A stretch of DNA of 64,000 nt from Styela clava. Lineage: Eukaryota; Chordata; Ascidiacea; Stolidobranchia; Styelidae. Position numbers and translations under genes: made by a program. The stretch is from assembly GCF_964204865.1 (NCBI RefSeq), contig NC_135263.1, positions 7,070,501 through 7,134,500 of the forward strand, in the 5' to 3' direction. Within the stretch, counting starts at the first letter, position 1. Each line of letters opens with the position of its first letter. Positions 49,601-62,900 of this stretch are shown piece by piece. The notes beneath the pieces were generated by a model, which was not told where the DNA came from, searched no databases, and was given only the letters and a program-made list of their open reading frames with translations.

Positions 49601-52600
49601 TTGGATGGTAGTGTCCCAATAAATATTATTTTGTTAATATTAAGGTGCTGCTGGCATCATTTGGTTTGTTGTTTGGGTATTAACCGCCTTTGACAACCCA
49701 GGAGTGCATCCAACAATTTCAACTGACGAAGCAAATTATATAAAAGAGTCAATCGGCCAGCTTGACTCAGTTGCAATACAAAAGGTATTTTGTAAGTTCC
49801 TGGCCACTTTATGGCCATGGAACTCCCTTTAGTAAACTGCATTTTGAGCTTCAATTTTACATGGATTTGCTAATATTTGGTACGAAACTATTGACAATGT
49901 ATGAGATATGTTTCACCTACCGTTCCTGGTAAACTGTGTAACAGGGGAGTTGGGAATCTTTACCCTTTCAATTACAAGCAGATCTCGCTAAATCAACTTT
50001 GCCGACCATAGCTTCTTCCAAACTACATGTCAATGACTGATATAAGAAATCTCCTTACGAATTGTTTGTAGCTTTTTGGCTCGACAACTACAGTATAAAG
50101 ATACAATCTATATGCACTAAATATTTAATTCTTTTAATTTAGTGGAATGGAACTCCATGGAAGAAGTTTTTTACATCCATGCCGGTTTGGGCTATCATTG
50201 TTGCTAATTTTTGCAGAAGTTGGACATTTTATTTGTTGATTATAAGTCAACCAACCTACTTTGAACAAGTCTTCGGCTTTGACATTTCACAGGTAAGATT
50301 TTCAATGCAAAAATCATTGACCTTTGACTTCATTCTGCATTGCTCCATTAATTCACCATTCTTGTTCGCTGCTTTAAATGAGCCTCCAAGCAGCATTAAT
50401 TACCGTATTTCCCGGCGAATAAGTCGCTTTAGGCGTCTTATTAGGCGAGTATGGTAATTTTCATTTTTTTTTCGGATTCGCTTTATTATGTATTACGTAA
50501 TGTTTTTTTATGGTGGACACAATCGGTAGTTGAATACAATTAGGTTAAAATTTAAAGACAGTTTGAATTCCCGTAGTTATTATGGATTGAATATTACCCT
50601 ATAAGAAAACGTCATTATAGGCTATTTTACCCAATGCGCAAACGCGTCGACCGCTTAAAAGGCATTGCATGGTAGTTTGAGATTCCGATGATGACGCTAT
50701 TTTACTACATCGACTTATTGGCAGGTTATTTGCAAAAACCCATTTTTTCAGGCTTGGAAACGGGCCTCGTCTTATTTACCCGGTAGACTTATTCGCCGGG
50801 AAATACGGTATCTGTTTTCTATATATTTCTCATTAACAGCAATTGCGTAATATATTACCTTATTCCGTGATAATTAGATAGTCGATAACAATTGTAAGAC
50901 AAAATTGCGATTGTTGAGATAACATCTGTTATGAATCGTCCAAATTTTAGTAGGCCTAATTAAAGTATATTGTTACGATTTTTATGTTGATTCAAGACTA
51001 ATAGTTTGCCGGTGGTCAAAGCAGACTATCTGTGTAGTATATATTTCACTAATCATCAATTCTTTCCATGAGCAAAATTACTCACCAAATATATTATTCA
51101 ACTTTTGAATTATTATTTTATTCATATCAACGCTTTAATCAGATGAACCACGATTATGTTTTTTAATTATATTTCTGGGTTTTTAAAAAATTTTCGTCTG
51201 ACAAAATTGGTAAAAAAACAACATAATCACCGAAATATATTCTTAGAAAACGGCTTAAATTTTTATGTAATCTAGTATGAAAGGGAAGCAGTCCATTAAG
51301 CGTCTTACTACTAACCAGATAATGCGGTTTTAGTTTTTCAACGACATTAAACTCTGGTATTCAACTTACCAATCAATGTTTGGCCCTGAAAACTTAGGGT
51401 GCTATGAACCGAAATTAATTGGGTCATCCATTTGAAACTCTTCGTAAAATATATCGATTTTTATTACGACATCTTTATTCACGTATAAATATTAATACAA
51501 GCTCTTGTTAACAAAAAATCATTAATATAAATTTCTATGGTCTATCATGGGAAGATATATAGTTAGGTCTAGACTTACACGGACAAGACCTATTACACAC
51601 TCCGAAGGCACCATTCATTTATCAACAGCTATCTCTAAGATCACCAGTCATATTTAACGAATAAATACAAATTCGTTAAAAATTACATGTTCTTACCTAC
51701 CTATGAATAAATTTCAGTTGGGGATATTGGCAGCTGTTCCACATCTTGTTATGACTATAGTTGTGCCGGTCGGAGGAGTTATCGCCGACTATTTGAGAAA
51801 AAATAATATTCTCACTACAACTACTGTTCGAAAAATTATGAATTGTGGTGGATTCGGACTGGAAGCCTTCTTCCTTCTCATTGTCGGATGCAGTCACGGA
51901 CAGACCGTAGCAATCGTGTGTTTGGTGTTCGCTGTCGGGTTCAGTGGATTTGCAATATCAGGTAAGGGTTTATGAAATCAACCCAGAATATGTTAAATAT
52001 TCAGTAACGATACGACATTTTGCCAAAATGCGTACATTGTACATCATATCATTCAAAAAGTAGCTTGAATTCGTTCTCTGGAATGCCCATTACAGAACGG
52101 TATTTTTTATTTTCATTCTATTTGTCGAATAACAAACAGCGGAGAAATTCAGACTGAATTGATTACTCTGTCCCCGTGGAATACGAAAGCCAAGTTCGAA
52201 GAAAAATAGGAAAGAATGATAATACCATTCTCCGCATTATGATTGAGCGACTTATTTTCAATGTGTCACTTAGATGGGGAAAAGATAAATTAAATAAAAG
52301 CTAACATTTTTCGATTTTGAGTCTGATGTACAACAAAACAGATAGCACTCAATAAGAAAATTTTAACTAGACGAGTATTTCAGGTACAAATGCCCATTTC
52401 CACCCACTACCTACATATCATTAACCAATGCTTTGGATGTAGACAATTGACGTAGATAAAAAGATATCTCTGATACAAGAGTTCCCCAAATTGGTCTGAG
52501 TTTTTCTTCTTTCTTACAGATCGGTGGTTGAAGTTTTAATGCAGTCTAGTTATTCCAGTCAATACCAACATCCTTCCAGCCAAGTCATTTTTTTCCAAAT

Positions 52601-54455
52601 TTTTCACATTATAACTGTAAGGCCTGAATTTACATTTAAGATTATTTCAAAATAATGAATGCAACACTTCGCATTGGGACAACTGTATGTGAAATTCTCT
52701 GTGCCATTGCTATAAAATTTATCGACCCATATTTTAATCCCTTTAAGGCCCATTTTGAAATTAAATTTATGTAATAATCGCTTTCTAATCGTCAAAATTA
52801 TTTCAAGGATTCAACGTCAATCATCTCGATATTGCACCGAGGTATGCTAGTATTCTCATGGGAATATCGAACGGAGCAGGTACTCTGTCAGGAATGATTT
52901 GTCCGCTTGTCGTCAGCGCCGTGACGAAAAATAAGGTATATTATTTGCTTTTATTTCTTCACAAAATCAGTAACGCCAAATTTACACATAAAATTCAATA
53001 TTTGGAGTACGGGAAATATAAAAATTTCAATTTCATTGATTTATCTAAAAATTTGCATATTAAGTTTCAGTTTCAAAAACACTTACCACATATAGCGTTA
53101 CCATATTTAGTTAATAAATTTATTAAATTTAAAAACTCCAGATTGACGTATTGCGATTCATTACAATATATGCGCTGCTGTAAACATTCCTGTAAAAATT
53201 GTCCTGTTAAAAGCGTAGCATTGTTAATCTCGAACTTGTGACGATATCTGACTTTTAAGGTCAAGGTTATATATACATTGGAGACTTAGGATCTCTGTTG
53301 AATTCCCAGCACACTTGCATATTTGTTTCGGCAAACTTGTACTAATATATGAACACGGATGGAGAAGCATGCATTACAAAATAGATACATTAACTTTCAT
53401 ACGCCCGTAAGATGGGCTGTCCTTTCTGGAATCAGCAAATGAAAAAGTCACTGAAATTCGAGTTGCACTTTAGATTCATATTCTACACTTTACACCATTT
53501 ATTCTCTAGAGAATTAAAGTCAGGTCAAGATTTCTAAGCATATGGTGCATTAAAATGTTACAACAACGTTACGTCTTAAACATAATTTTGCGGCTACAAT
53601 ATACTCTTCCAGATGTAGTATTTTGACAATAACATGGGGATACTGTAAACGAAAGCAAAAGCTATGCCATTAAATTGCCAACTTGATCTCTACAGATTAA
53701 ATTGGTTGCATCAAAATTTCAAGTTTTATGCTTGAATATCTTACGTAATTATATTGTAAAGATCTTTGGTTCATAATATCTGCCGTTTCCATCTTTTTCA
53801 TCACAAATCTCTTGACTCAGTCTGATTAATATGAACTTTATTCCGCTTCAAAGATTGAAATAAGCTGTAGTAATTCTATTTACAGAGTATAGACGAGTGG
53901 AAGATTATCTTTATAATCGCGTCGTGCATTCATTTTTCTGGAGTCATATTTTACGCCATATTTGCTTCCGGAGAACGACAGCCTTGGGCTGATCCTCCTT
54001 CAGAGGAGCGTGGTATTATTGAGGGTGATTACTTACAGCAAGCATATGGACTTCATAATGAAGAATCCAATGAAAGACAACAATACGGTTGTTCATCCTT
54101 TACTTCCGTCACAAAAAAGAAACTCAGAGTGAGTTCTTCCGAATCTTTGTACGGTGATGATTACTCTTCTAATGAGTCAAGAGATTCAAGTTCAAATCAT
54201 CCTAGTTCTGGAAATGGATACACAATGACTAAACCTCCAATAACGCGTTTGTCATCAAATGAACAGGATATAGAACAAGACAATATCACAATAAATAAAT
54301 CTAATTCTAGAAATATATCTGACACCGAACTTGAAAAAAATACGAGTGACAACTCTCCCGATCCAGAGAATCCATCCCAATTTCCAGATGAGAAATTTTC
54401 CACTAATCATTTTCAAAACTCATCTTGGAACTCGGATGATGCTGACGGTGAATAA
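43643..54455 (+). CDS. Vesicular glutamate transporter (SLC17 family)
   Basis: Eleven exons: 43643-43812, 44243-44423, 46228-46346, 46801-46915, 47672-47759, 49212-49298, 49645-49784, 50143-50292, 51718-51961, 52808-52935, 53886-54455; 1,992 nt, 663 residues, all phases closing. This 12-helix major-facilitator transporter loads glutamate into synaptic vesicles. Diagnostic segments: [16 protein letters not shown] (TM1, Arg kept), [19 protein letters not shown] (His kept), [19 protein letters not shown] (Arg and Glu kept), [18 protein letters not shown] (TM7 Arg), [15 protein letters not shown], and [20 protein letters not shown]. These match VGLUT1-3 much better than sialin or phosphate members. 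The N-terminus is cytosolic. The tail after [13 protein letters not shown] is about 160 residues, rich in Ser, Asn, Asp and Glu, longer than in vertebrate VGLUTs. Intron 8 contains a MITE. Candidate poly(A) signals lie at 55005 and 55281. Confidence 0.93.
50401..50810. mobile_element. 410-bp MITE with perfect 25-bp terminal inverted repeats
   Basis: The first 25 bases (from TACCGTATTTCCCGGCGAAT) and the last 25 (50786-50810) are exact inverse copies, with partial similarity further in (the 'gtcttatt' motif). The outermost TA at each end may be a TA target duplication, as in Tc1/mariner- or pogo-like elements. No coding capacity. It lies in intron 8 (50293-51717) of the transporter gene. Confidence 0.85.
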
Positions 54456-55004
54456 CATTTTCAATATTAATGTCGGGAATATCAAAAATATCTTAGAGAC
54501 AGTGACGTATAATCTAAATTATATTTTAAACAAGTTTTGTTTGTAACCAAAAATGTGTTAGATGCAAAGATATAGATGTAGTTTATATTACTAAGTTCTT
54601 GATTTAACAAGAAATCTCGATATATTTCATAGATCATATATTTCATGAATTGCGTGGTATAATGCTCTCTAAGGCCTTTTAATTTTAAAACATTTCAGTA
54701 ATTCGTTCAGAGAAATTTCTAATTAGTTGTGACAAAAAGTTAGAATTTAATTTCCTCTGGATACCTTACTTCTTCACCCGATAACGAATAATACACAATT
54801 ATTATTCTGTAGAAAATTACTTAAAACTATTTTGTGTTGCGGTTACGATGTATTTATTACTATTTCAATGAATGTATCTTGCTCTGTTGTATGTTCAAAT
54901 GCATTAATCAATGAATGATGAAAGAGAGAGTTGGTAGCAACGACACATAAGTTAGGAAGTGCTGCTAAAACGTCGACTGAATAATTACCTCAGATGATGT
55001 ACTA

Positions 55005-55010
55005 AATAAA
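55005..55010 (+). promoter_or_regulatory. Candidate poly(A) signal of the VGLUT-like gene
   Basis: AATAAA 550 bp after the stop; another hexamer follows at 55281-55286. I cannot tell which is used. Confidence 0.35.
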
Positions 55011-55299
55011 AATAATTGAACTCACATTGAACCGACTAAAGTAATTTTATATATTTACAATACCGTTTTCTTATTTTGGTGTTGGTGCACATTTAGTTCA
55101 TAAAACATTGACATATTTATATATTAAACACTTTATAATTATAACATGTTCTATTTTTGTTTTTGGTATATACCGTTTTTGTTTTAGAAATAAGATTAAG
55201 ATATTTCGTCCAATATATTATTATCTATATATGTATATTAGTTGCCAATGGAATAATTTTGTTATTTACCATGAACAACAAATAAAAATCACTTAGCTC

Positions 55300-56910
55300 A
55301 CTGAAATTGTTTTTTTTTCGTGGAAAATGCATGTGTTTCTTTTGTAACACAGAATATTCAAACTCTGGCATAGAGATTAATATCGGAGTAATCTCACCAA
55401 ATATGTCGTGAACGTGGCACGATATGAACTATTAACAAATATATATACGTTTGGCAAAACACATATCTCGTATAAATATTGTTCGAGATCACAAACTAGT
55501 TTTTGGTTGAAGCTGCTGGCTCTAAAAGCCTTCAATGTTGAACACTAACTAAAAGTTGTTATACCGTCCAGATTCAGCATAATCAGCAATACTGTATGTA
55601 TATTCATTCCGGTACAAAATCGCTAGACGAAGTGTCTACCTTACCCTAAATAATCTTTTAATGGAAATTCCATCAATTGTCAGTCAGTATATCTGTTCAC
55701 CTCGCATAAGGCAACTGTGTCGGCGATGACACTTGTTTGCATTTCGCATATTTGAAATTTGAATTATTAGTCTCAGATAAGTGAAAACACTGGTATGCAG
55801 TGAATTGTCAAAACTGGCTCACCATTATACTTGTACGAACGGGAAATGCCTCATCATGGTTGCATAACTGTACATTGAGAGATTCATAGATTATCCTCGC
55901 AGATTTGCCTCCGCACTTGAAGACATACTTTGTTGAATGACATGTTGTCTGTTCGCAAATAGTTAGTTCGCAAATATTAAGTTAGTAATGCTCAAATGTA
56001 TGGACACGAAAGTCTAACCATCGCAGTACCGGTAGCCTGTTCAACACATACCACAACAATATACACTGACAATTTGAAAACAATTGGTCCTTTAGTTTCG
56101 CAGAAAACGAAGTGTCCCTAACAACAAATGTCATCCCACAAATAAAGCGAACAGTTCGTGTCCAATAAGGAATAATCTGTCGGATCGGAAGCGGCGGTTC
56201 CCGAGGAAGGCGCATTTCGAGTTTTAACTTGATGCAGAATTTTTAGAGTTTGAAAGTGAAATGAAAAACTTTTTGATCGATTTGTTTAGGTCCTGGTCTG
56301 TTCAGGGAAACATGGAACTGTTAGCGATATTATCTGGTGTTAAAATACTTCACTTTCGATCAGAATAAATAAATCAATGTATCAATCCTGGTTTAAGTGC
56401 AATTTTATTTCTAGAACTAAACGTGATGGAAAAAACTATCCACTAAAATAAGTACATACGTGTAATATTAAAATAAAATGGAGCATATCTGCAGCAATGA
56501 TTTAAAACAGTGGAATTGGTGCAAAAATAAAAGATAACAAAATTATTTATGAAAATAGTATTTATTCATATTCCAGTCATAACTATCTTCCAGGTTGTAA
56601 CTTATAGACATACGTGCCTCTGTGGTGCACTGCATCAAATGTTCATATTCATACTCAAGTTTATGACTGTGATCTTATAATATTAATAGAGGATACTGGC
56701 ATAGCCAGTAGTTTCTGTACAACAAGTGCATATGGGTGATACAAAAATAAATTCTTCAGACAAAAATACTCCAATTTTACTCGATCAATCATGAACAAAG
56801 ATATATTAGGCCCAGAAAGGTGTATGTTATATATGGTGCAATTTTGATCGGGCTAAATTGAAGTGTATATTTCAGACATTACTGCGGCAATGCGAGTTCA
56901 TTGGAAGCTT
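55300..56910. other. Convergent 3' intergenic region
   Basis: Between the plus-strand transporter and the minus-strand kinesin gene. No exon seen. A minus-strand AATAAA (tttatt at 56561-56566) could end the kinesin transcript. Confidence 0.4.
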
Positions 56911-59900
56911 TCACATTAGAACACAAACTTTAGAGCTCTTTCCATTGTCAGCTCCTGCGTCGGCTTGTTTCTGTCCGCTCGGTGCCGACTGAAATTGAAA
57001 AAATATAAAAAAAAACTGTTGACTGTAAAAAATTTAAATCATAAATGAATATTAGGTTTCTTTACAATATCAAATATGTTGATTGAATAATCATTATCAC
57101 CTAATAATAATTTTAATTGTTCAGTTGCACTGAAACAAAGCTGAATTATATGTAACTTTAACTAGACATCTTAGAGTTGAACAAAAGCCACATAATAGCA
57201 TTTAGGTCGATAAAATAATCGTGAAACCCATTTGTTAAAAAATTTACCTTCGGTTTACTTGTACCGTTTGTAGTTGCTGTTGTTTTCATCTGAAAAAAAC
57301 ATATAGAAGTTAAATATTTAGTCGTTTCCTGTTTACAAAAGTGTGAATTAAGAATGATGTTTATATAGTGAAAATTAAAATGTGACAAGTATAGGAACAT
57401 GCAAATGTGGAATAAGCTTTAAAATATGACTAAAACTATAAACGCGTGATATTGTCCATTATATTCTAGTCGAAGCTTGAGAAAAGCTTAACAAGCACCT
57501 AGCCTCACTTTTTTTTATAAAATGTAAATCGAATACGCTATAATACATGTCAAGTGAAAAACGTTGGTGCAAATATTGGGCATGATGCAAATTGTTTACG
57601 AGGTGAAATGTGAAAGAATTTTGGTAAGTATTTGGAAGTGCCATGATTCAATAACTTACATTTAGAGAAGGTAAAGCGTATTTTTTGTTGATCCATAAAA
57701 CCAAAACAACACAGTAAAAAAGATTTGCGGCTGCAGCTTACGGTTAGTACGTGACAGAAGTCGGATATACCAGACTTTTTATCAATAAAAACAAATCAAT
57801 TGGTCTCCACAAATAGTTATCAACTCGAAAAAAGTGCTAGTATTATATTCTTCAACCTAATGGAAGACTCGAGGAAGAGGACTTATTGATTGGGGGCGAT
57901 AAAACAAAACAGTTTTTTTTTTATTTCATGGTAAGGTATTCTATGCATATATAATCTCAGTTTTCAATCATTTCACTTTACAACTGCGAAATCCTAATAC
58001 CATTTACGCGGCATCTTCAGTATACACACTGCACCACATTTTTGAACACCACGAACGTGAGTCTAGTCTTGTTATCAGTGAGAAATTAATATGACAATGA
58101 ATATTGATGACGAATTAAAATAAAGGTTTATGTAATGAAAGGAATAATCGCGTTTGCATATTTAATGAATCAAACGTAGCAATACACGAGCGACAGACAA
58201 AGCACAATTTCGATGTGCGGATTCGTCACCTTGGTTTCTTGACGCAAATTCTAAATGACCGTTAATCTTATTTGGTAAAAATGATATGAATGTGATTTAT
58301 CAATTCCCAAACGTGAACTTTTTACAAACTTACGACGGCAAACAAACTACCTTTTTGCCATTAGCGCTCGATTTTGGCGTGTCATGTTCATCTTCTTCTT
58401 TGATAGGTCCTTCTGTCGGTTCGGCAATTATCCTGGAGTCAGGCGGCATTTCAAAACTGTATATACTGTACGAGTCCCCGTCGATTGATGGCTATAGTAT
58501 GCATATAGATAGCATGCATGTGAGGAAACAAATTATAACAAAGACTCAACATATAATTTTGGCTAATAATACTAAATTGTACTCAGATGTTTTGTGAGTT
58601 GCAACACTTTTACGGTACTGAGTTATATACTGTTGAATTGAATATACTGAGGTATATACTGTTGAGTTCAAATTTCTGTAATATATATTCTTCCGTACCC
58701 ATAACATTTTCTTAGATTCGAGTAGGGGTTAGGGTCACTCGGTAAGGAGAGTCACTCGGTTAGAATTAGGTGGCTGCAGATCACAGAGACTGTGCGCTGG
58801 CTATTGGATTGAGATAAGAACAAGACTCTAGTGTTAGAAACTTTTTTCGGAGACCCAGCAGAGATGCATCTCTCTTTACGTTCAACCAATTCGAATTATA
58901 ATTCATACATCTTAGGGATCTTAACTATAACTATTTTTGTTAATTTCAGTATTATAACAAACATTTATATAATGCAACACGAAAATGAAAAAGCAGATGT
59001 TAAAAAAACTGAAAGTCGTTATATCCTCGGCTTACACTATGTACTGCCTGAGAACATATTTTCATATGTTAAAAGGTAGGAAGATGTGACACATTCAATA
59101 ACACACTTGCTAAGAAAACAGCAACAACAAACATGAATATCGGCTTTTGAAGACCATTTTTTGAAATATATATATTGTATTACAACGTTATATTCTTCAA
59201 TTTAATTACTTACATTTAAATTTGTTAGTGTGTTACATTCGATAATTTATAATTTCATATTTTAATGGCAAGAAGAATACACAGCATACTAAAGCCTTGA
59301 CAGATGAATTCTACCATGTAGTACATACAATAGAACGACTATTATTAATACATACTATACATTTTATATACTCGGAGAGCATTATAATCATTTAGGAATA
59401 ATGTTTGCGACAAATTAGTTGGTTGAAAAATTGTTTGTTTTTGATGCTATTTCGATTGATTACCTAATTACTATGGACCCGAATTGCAACTTAAGAATTG
59501 TAGTACTTCTTAGGTATTCCCTCTTTATATGTCACTTTTATTATGTGTTACAATTACAATAATTTTATTGCTCTTACTGTCTAACAAATAAAATATACTG
59601 AACGATTACTGATTTAAAAAAGTAAATCACAACAAACACCAAATCTAGAGTCTAGAAGCAAATTGAAAATACTGCAAGCAAATCACAAGATGGGTGGTAT
59701 GATTGTAATGCGTCATATTAAAAACTACATCGTAGATCAGTGACGTCACAAGCAAACCTATCACTGCAACATGCACAACCGGCATTTCCGCATTTTCATA
59801 CCAGGCAAATAAACCTACAATTACAAAAGCTTATCCGTATATCGCGCATTAGCTCAGATATGTCAATTTTCACTATTATTGTAAGTAACTATAGCGAGAT

Positions 59901-62900
59901 AACGGATAAGTTTTTGTGGAAAAAGCAAACACGCTCACTCTTTGTTTTTCTTGAACATATTTTTGAGCTTGAAGAACCTGTGCAAAAAATCAAGCGCACG
60001 AACAAATGAAATTGTGCAGTTGAAGTTTGATAGTGAACACTGACACTTTTTCATAAAAGAGAAACAGAGAGAGAGATAACGTTGATAAGAAGAGAGAGGA
60101 AAGTGAAAAAGTCAACAGCAGAACAACCACTCTTCATTCGAGCACATTTGACCATGTAGGCTTCAATAACGTTTCACAAATTATATAATCGATATAAACG
60201 AGTGACTTAAGTAAAAATATACTAACCAATGGGGAAAAATTGTCTGTTTGGACAACATCTTGGCATCTGGGAAATGCCTATGATGCATGCATCTGCTTTT
60301 TCATCTTCGGTTGCATAATAATTATTTAAATTCTACTGCGGGGCAACAAACACCAGTTTAGCGAAAGTAGCAATTTCATCTCCTTCAGTGAACAATTTAA
60401 ACAAAACCTTAAATAATTTCAAAACAGGACAACGAACAAATTCTGTTTATATTCAATCTCACATGTTTAAGGACTCACCCATACGGAAACACCAAAAGAA
60501 TCAGGAATTTTGAAATCAAGTTGTATAAGTCTCCATGCTATCTCATAGGATTAAATTAACCTACCTGCGTCACAAGTCTAACCTTATTCCTCAGTTTATT
60601 TCCACTGCTGAAAGCGACCGCGTTAACGGCACGCATTAACCCGTCGAAATCTTGTTCCTTTTTGGGTTTGGCTGACCATTCTTTGCATATTTCCTGTAAT
60701 ATATATTTCATTTTAATTTCAATTATTATTAATTAATTATTAATTAATTTCAAAATGCGCTTGTTTGATTATGACTGACAACCCGTCGTACAAGTTCGTC
60801 ATTTTTTTATAAAAAGCAATGTTTTTAAAAGCCAGGATTCCTACCTGAATTCGCCGTTCTTTCCTTTCCAAACGATTATATTTTCCTTGCAATGTGTGAA
60901 GCTCAGCTCTCTGCTGTGTGTCATGGATAGACATTGCTGTTGATCTTCTTGCTAACGGTTTCTTTGCTACAAGAATTTGGGTGTCCATCTCTTTCAGTTC
61001 CTGAAATAAAACGAAGTTATTACCAGTAGAACTTTTATAGCGGAATTACCTTCTACTTGGTTATTGCCCCGGTAGTGTTATGTTTTAATCAGGTGTCAAC
61101 TGATATTTTCCGATTTCACTGTGGCAAGCTTGTCATTCGAGGTTGAATCTCTTCACCTGTCGAGAGCTTAGAACTTTGATTTAAGCAAATTGTACAATGG
61201 AAAAGCAAAAAAATCAAAATCATGCCGAAAGTAACAGCATCCATCTACAAAAGTACTGGGCTACGAAAAAACAAGTAACACGACCTGAAGTTCTTATACC
61301 TTTGTGGTAAGTTTCTTTACGCTTGCATCTGGAGCCGAATCTATTTGCACGCCATAAACTTTAAATGAAATACTGCTGTTGTCGAAGAAGTCTAAGTGTT
61401 CTTGTGACATGGACGGGATAGAGATGATTCGTTGGTGATTGAAATCTGGTCGCAGTGTTCCCTAGTGTTGAAAAATCAAAAACATTTGGTTATGTATGTG
61501 CTCGTAGTTGACCTATGAATTTTAGAACAGTTATCCATTTCAGTCATCCATAGAGTATGTGAAAATGTAGAAATAAGTGATATTAGGGGTAGAAAATGCA
61601 GCGGTAGACCTCACGCTGTAGTACTATCTTGGGGTAGATTTCACAAATGAGAGTAGAGCTGAGCTATAGTAGCATACCGCCAGGCCAGTGCACCATTTAT
61701 TCGGCATACTTGTTACATTTGGATGATCAGCTAACAGATTTTTGTGTATACTACAGGCTACCAATACTTGTTTAATGCAGTTTGTGTATGGACATTTGTG
61801 ACCATATATGTAACCATTTTCTCCCCTTTTTTAAATGAATTTCTCGTTTTATAGTAAGCATCTTTTAAATTAATTTAATATTTTACCTTGATAACTGGTG
61901 TCGTTGTCAGTTCAGATTCGTTAAGGAACTTGTACTGTACGTAGAGTCCATTGGTAAATCTTGAATTGTCAATATCTGCTGATTTTACCGTGACCTTAAA
62001 TGTAATACAAACACGGAAGTTAGACAATTAGTGTGCTTAGTATTTATCTCAATAAAGTAATGCTGTACCTAGTTAAGCGTCCGTCCTAGATTACTGAAAT
62101 GTCAAGGTACAATCACAAACAGAAGTTCAAGCGTTCGAATGTAAAATGAATGGTCCTCATTTTTGTAAAAGCAATTCAAGAGTTTTTGGGTCTCATTATG
62201 CGAATGTTTATTTTAATATTGACATTAGTAAACTCCTACCTTTACATGATAAGCCTGCCCAATCAGTTCTGAAGGATCCTCTACAAAATTTTCCTCTTCT
62301 GGCAAAGGTTTCCCTTTAGCATTGCATGGTGATACAACAACGTATAAGCCTCCTTCTTCTTGACCCTGTCAAGTTATTAAAATAGGCAAACTGTATAAGC
62401 ATTCGATGTTCAAAATCAATGAAATTCAAAACAATTGTTTTGTAATGACATTGTTTTAGAGAATTATTTTTTGCTGATCCTTTCAGGTTTAGAATAAACA
62501 TATATATTCATATATATATATATATGTCAGAAAATACCGAAATTATTATTGTTATTCGTTGCGGTTGATAAGAGAGGCTTTTCATCCAAAGTATTGGATG
62601 TGTAGTGTTATACGCTGTATTCATATACGCCTATAATATAGATAGCTAAAGATATACTGTACAAATTCTATTGCGCAGAAATGAATATAATTTTGGAGTA
62701 TACTTTTCACAAAAAGCAGTCTAAAGCTTGCCTTGTGGTCAGTTATTGTAAGTTTGTCATCAAAATCAAGAGCATATGATAGAGATTGGAGGAATGCATT
62801 CGACGAACCAATCAAATAATCTTGCGGTGGATCGTAGAACGGATCCTTCTCCTTTTCAATAGTCAAGTACGAATCATCTCCATCGACAAATTGTTGATAC

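Noticed and set aside
60235-60345. Possible minus-strand exon reading EDEKADACIIGISQMPRCC
   Set aside because: It has a good gttagt donor but no acceptor that gives the phase needed between its neighbours, and no similarity that I recognise.
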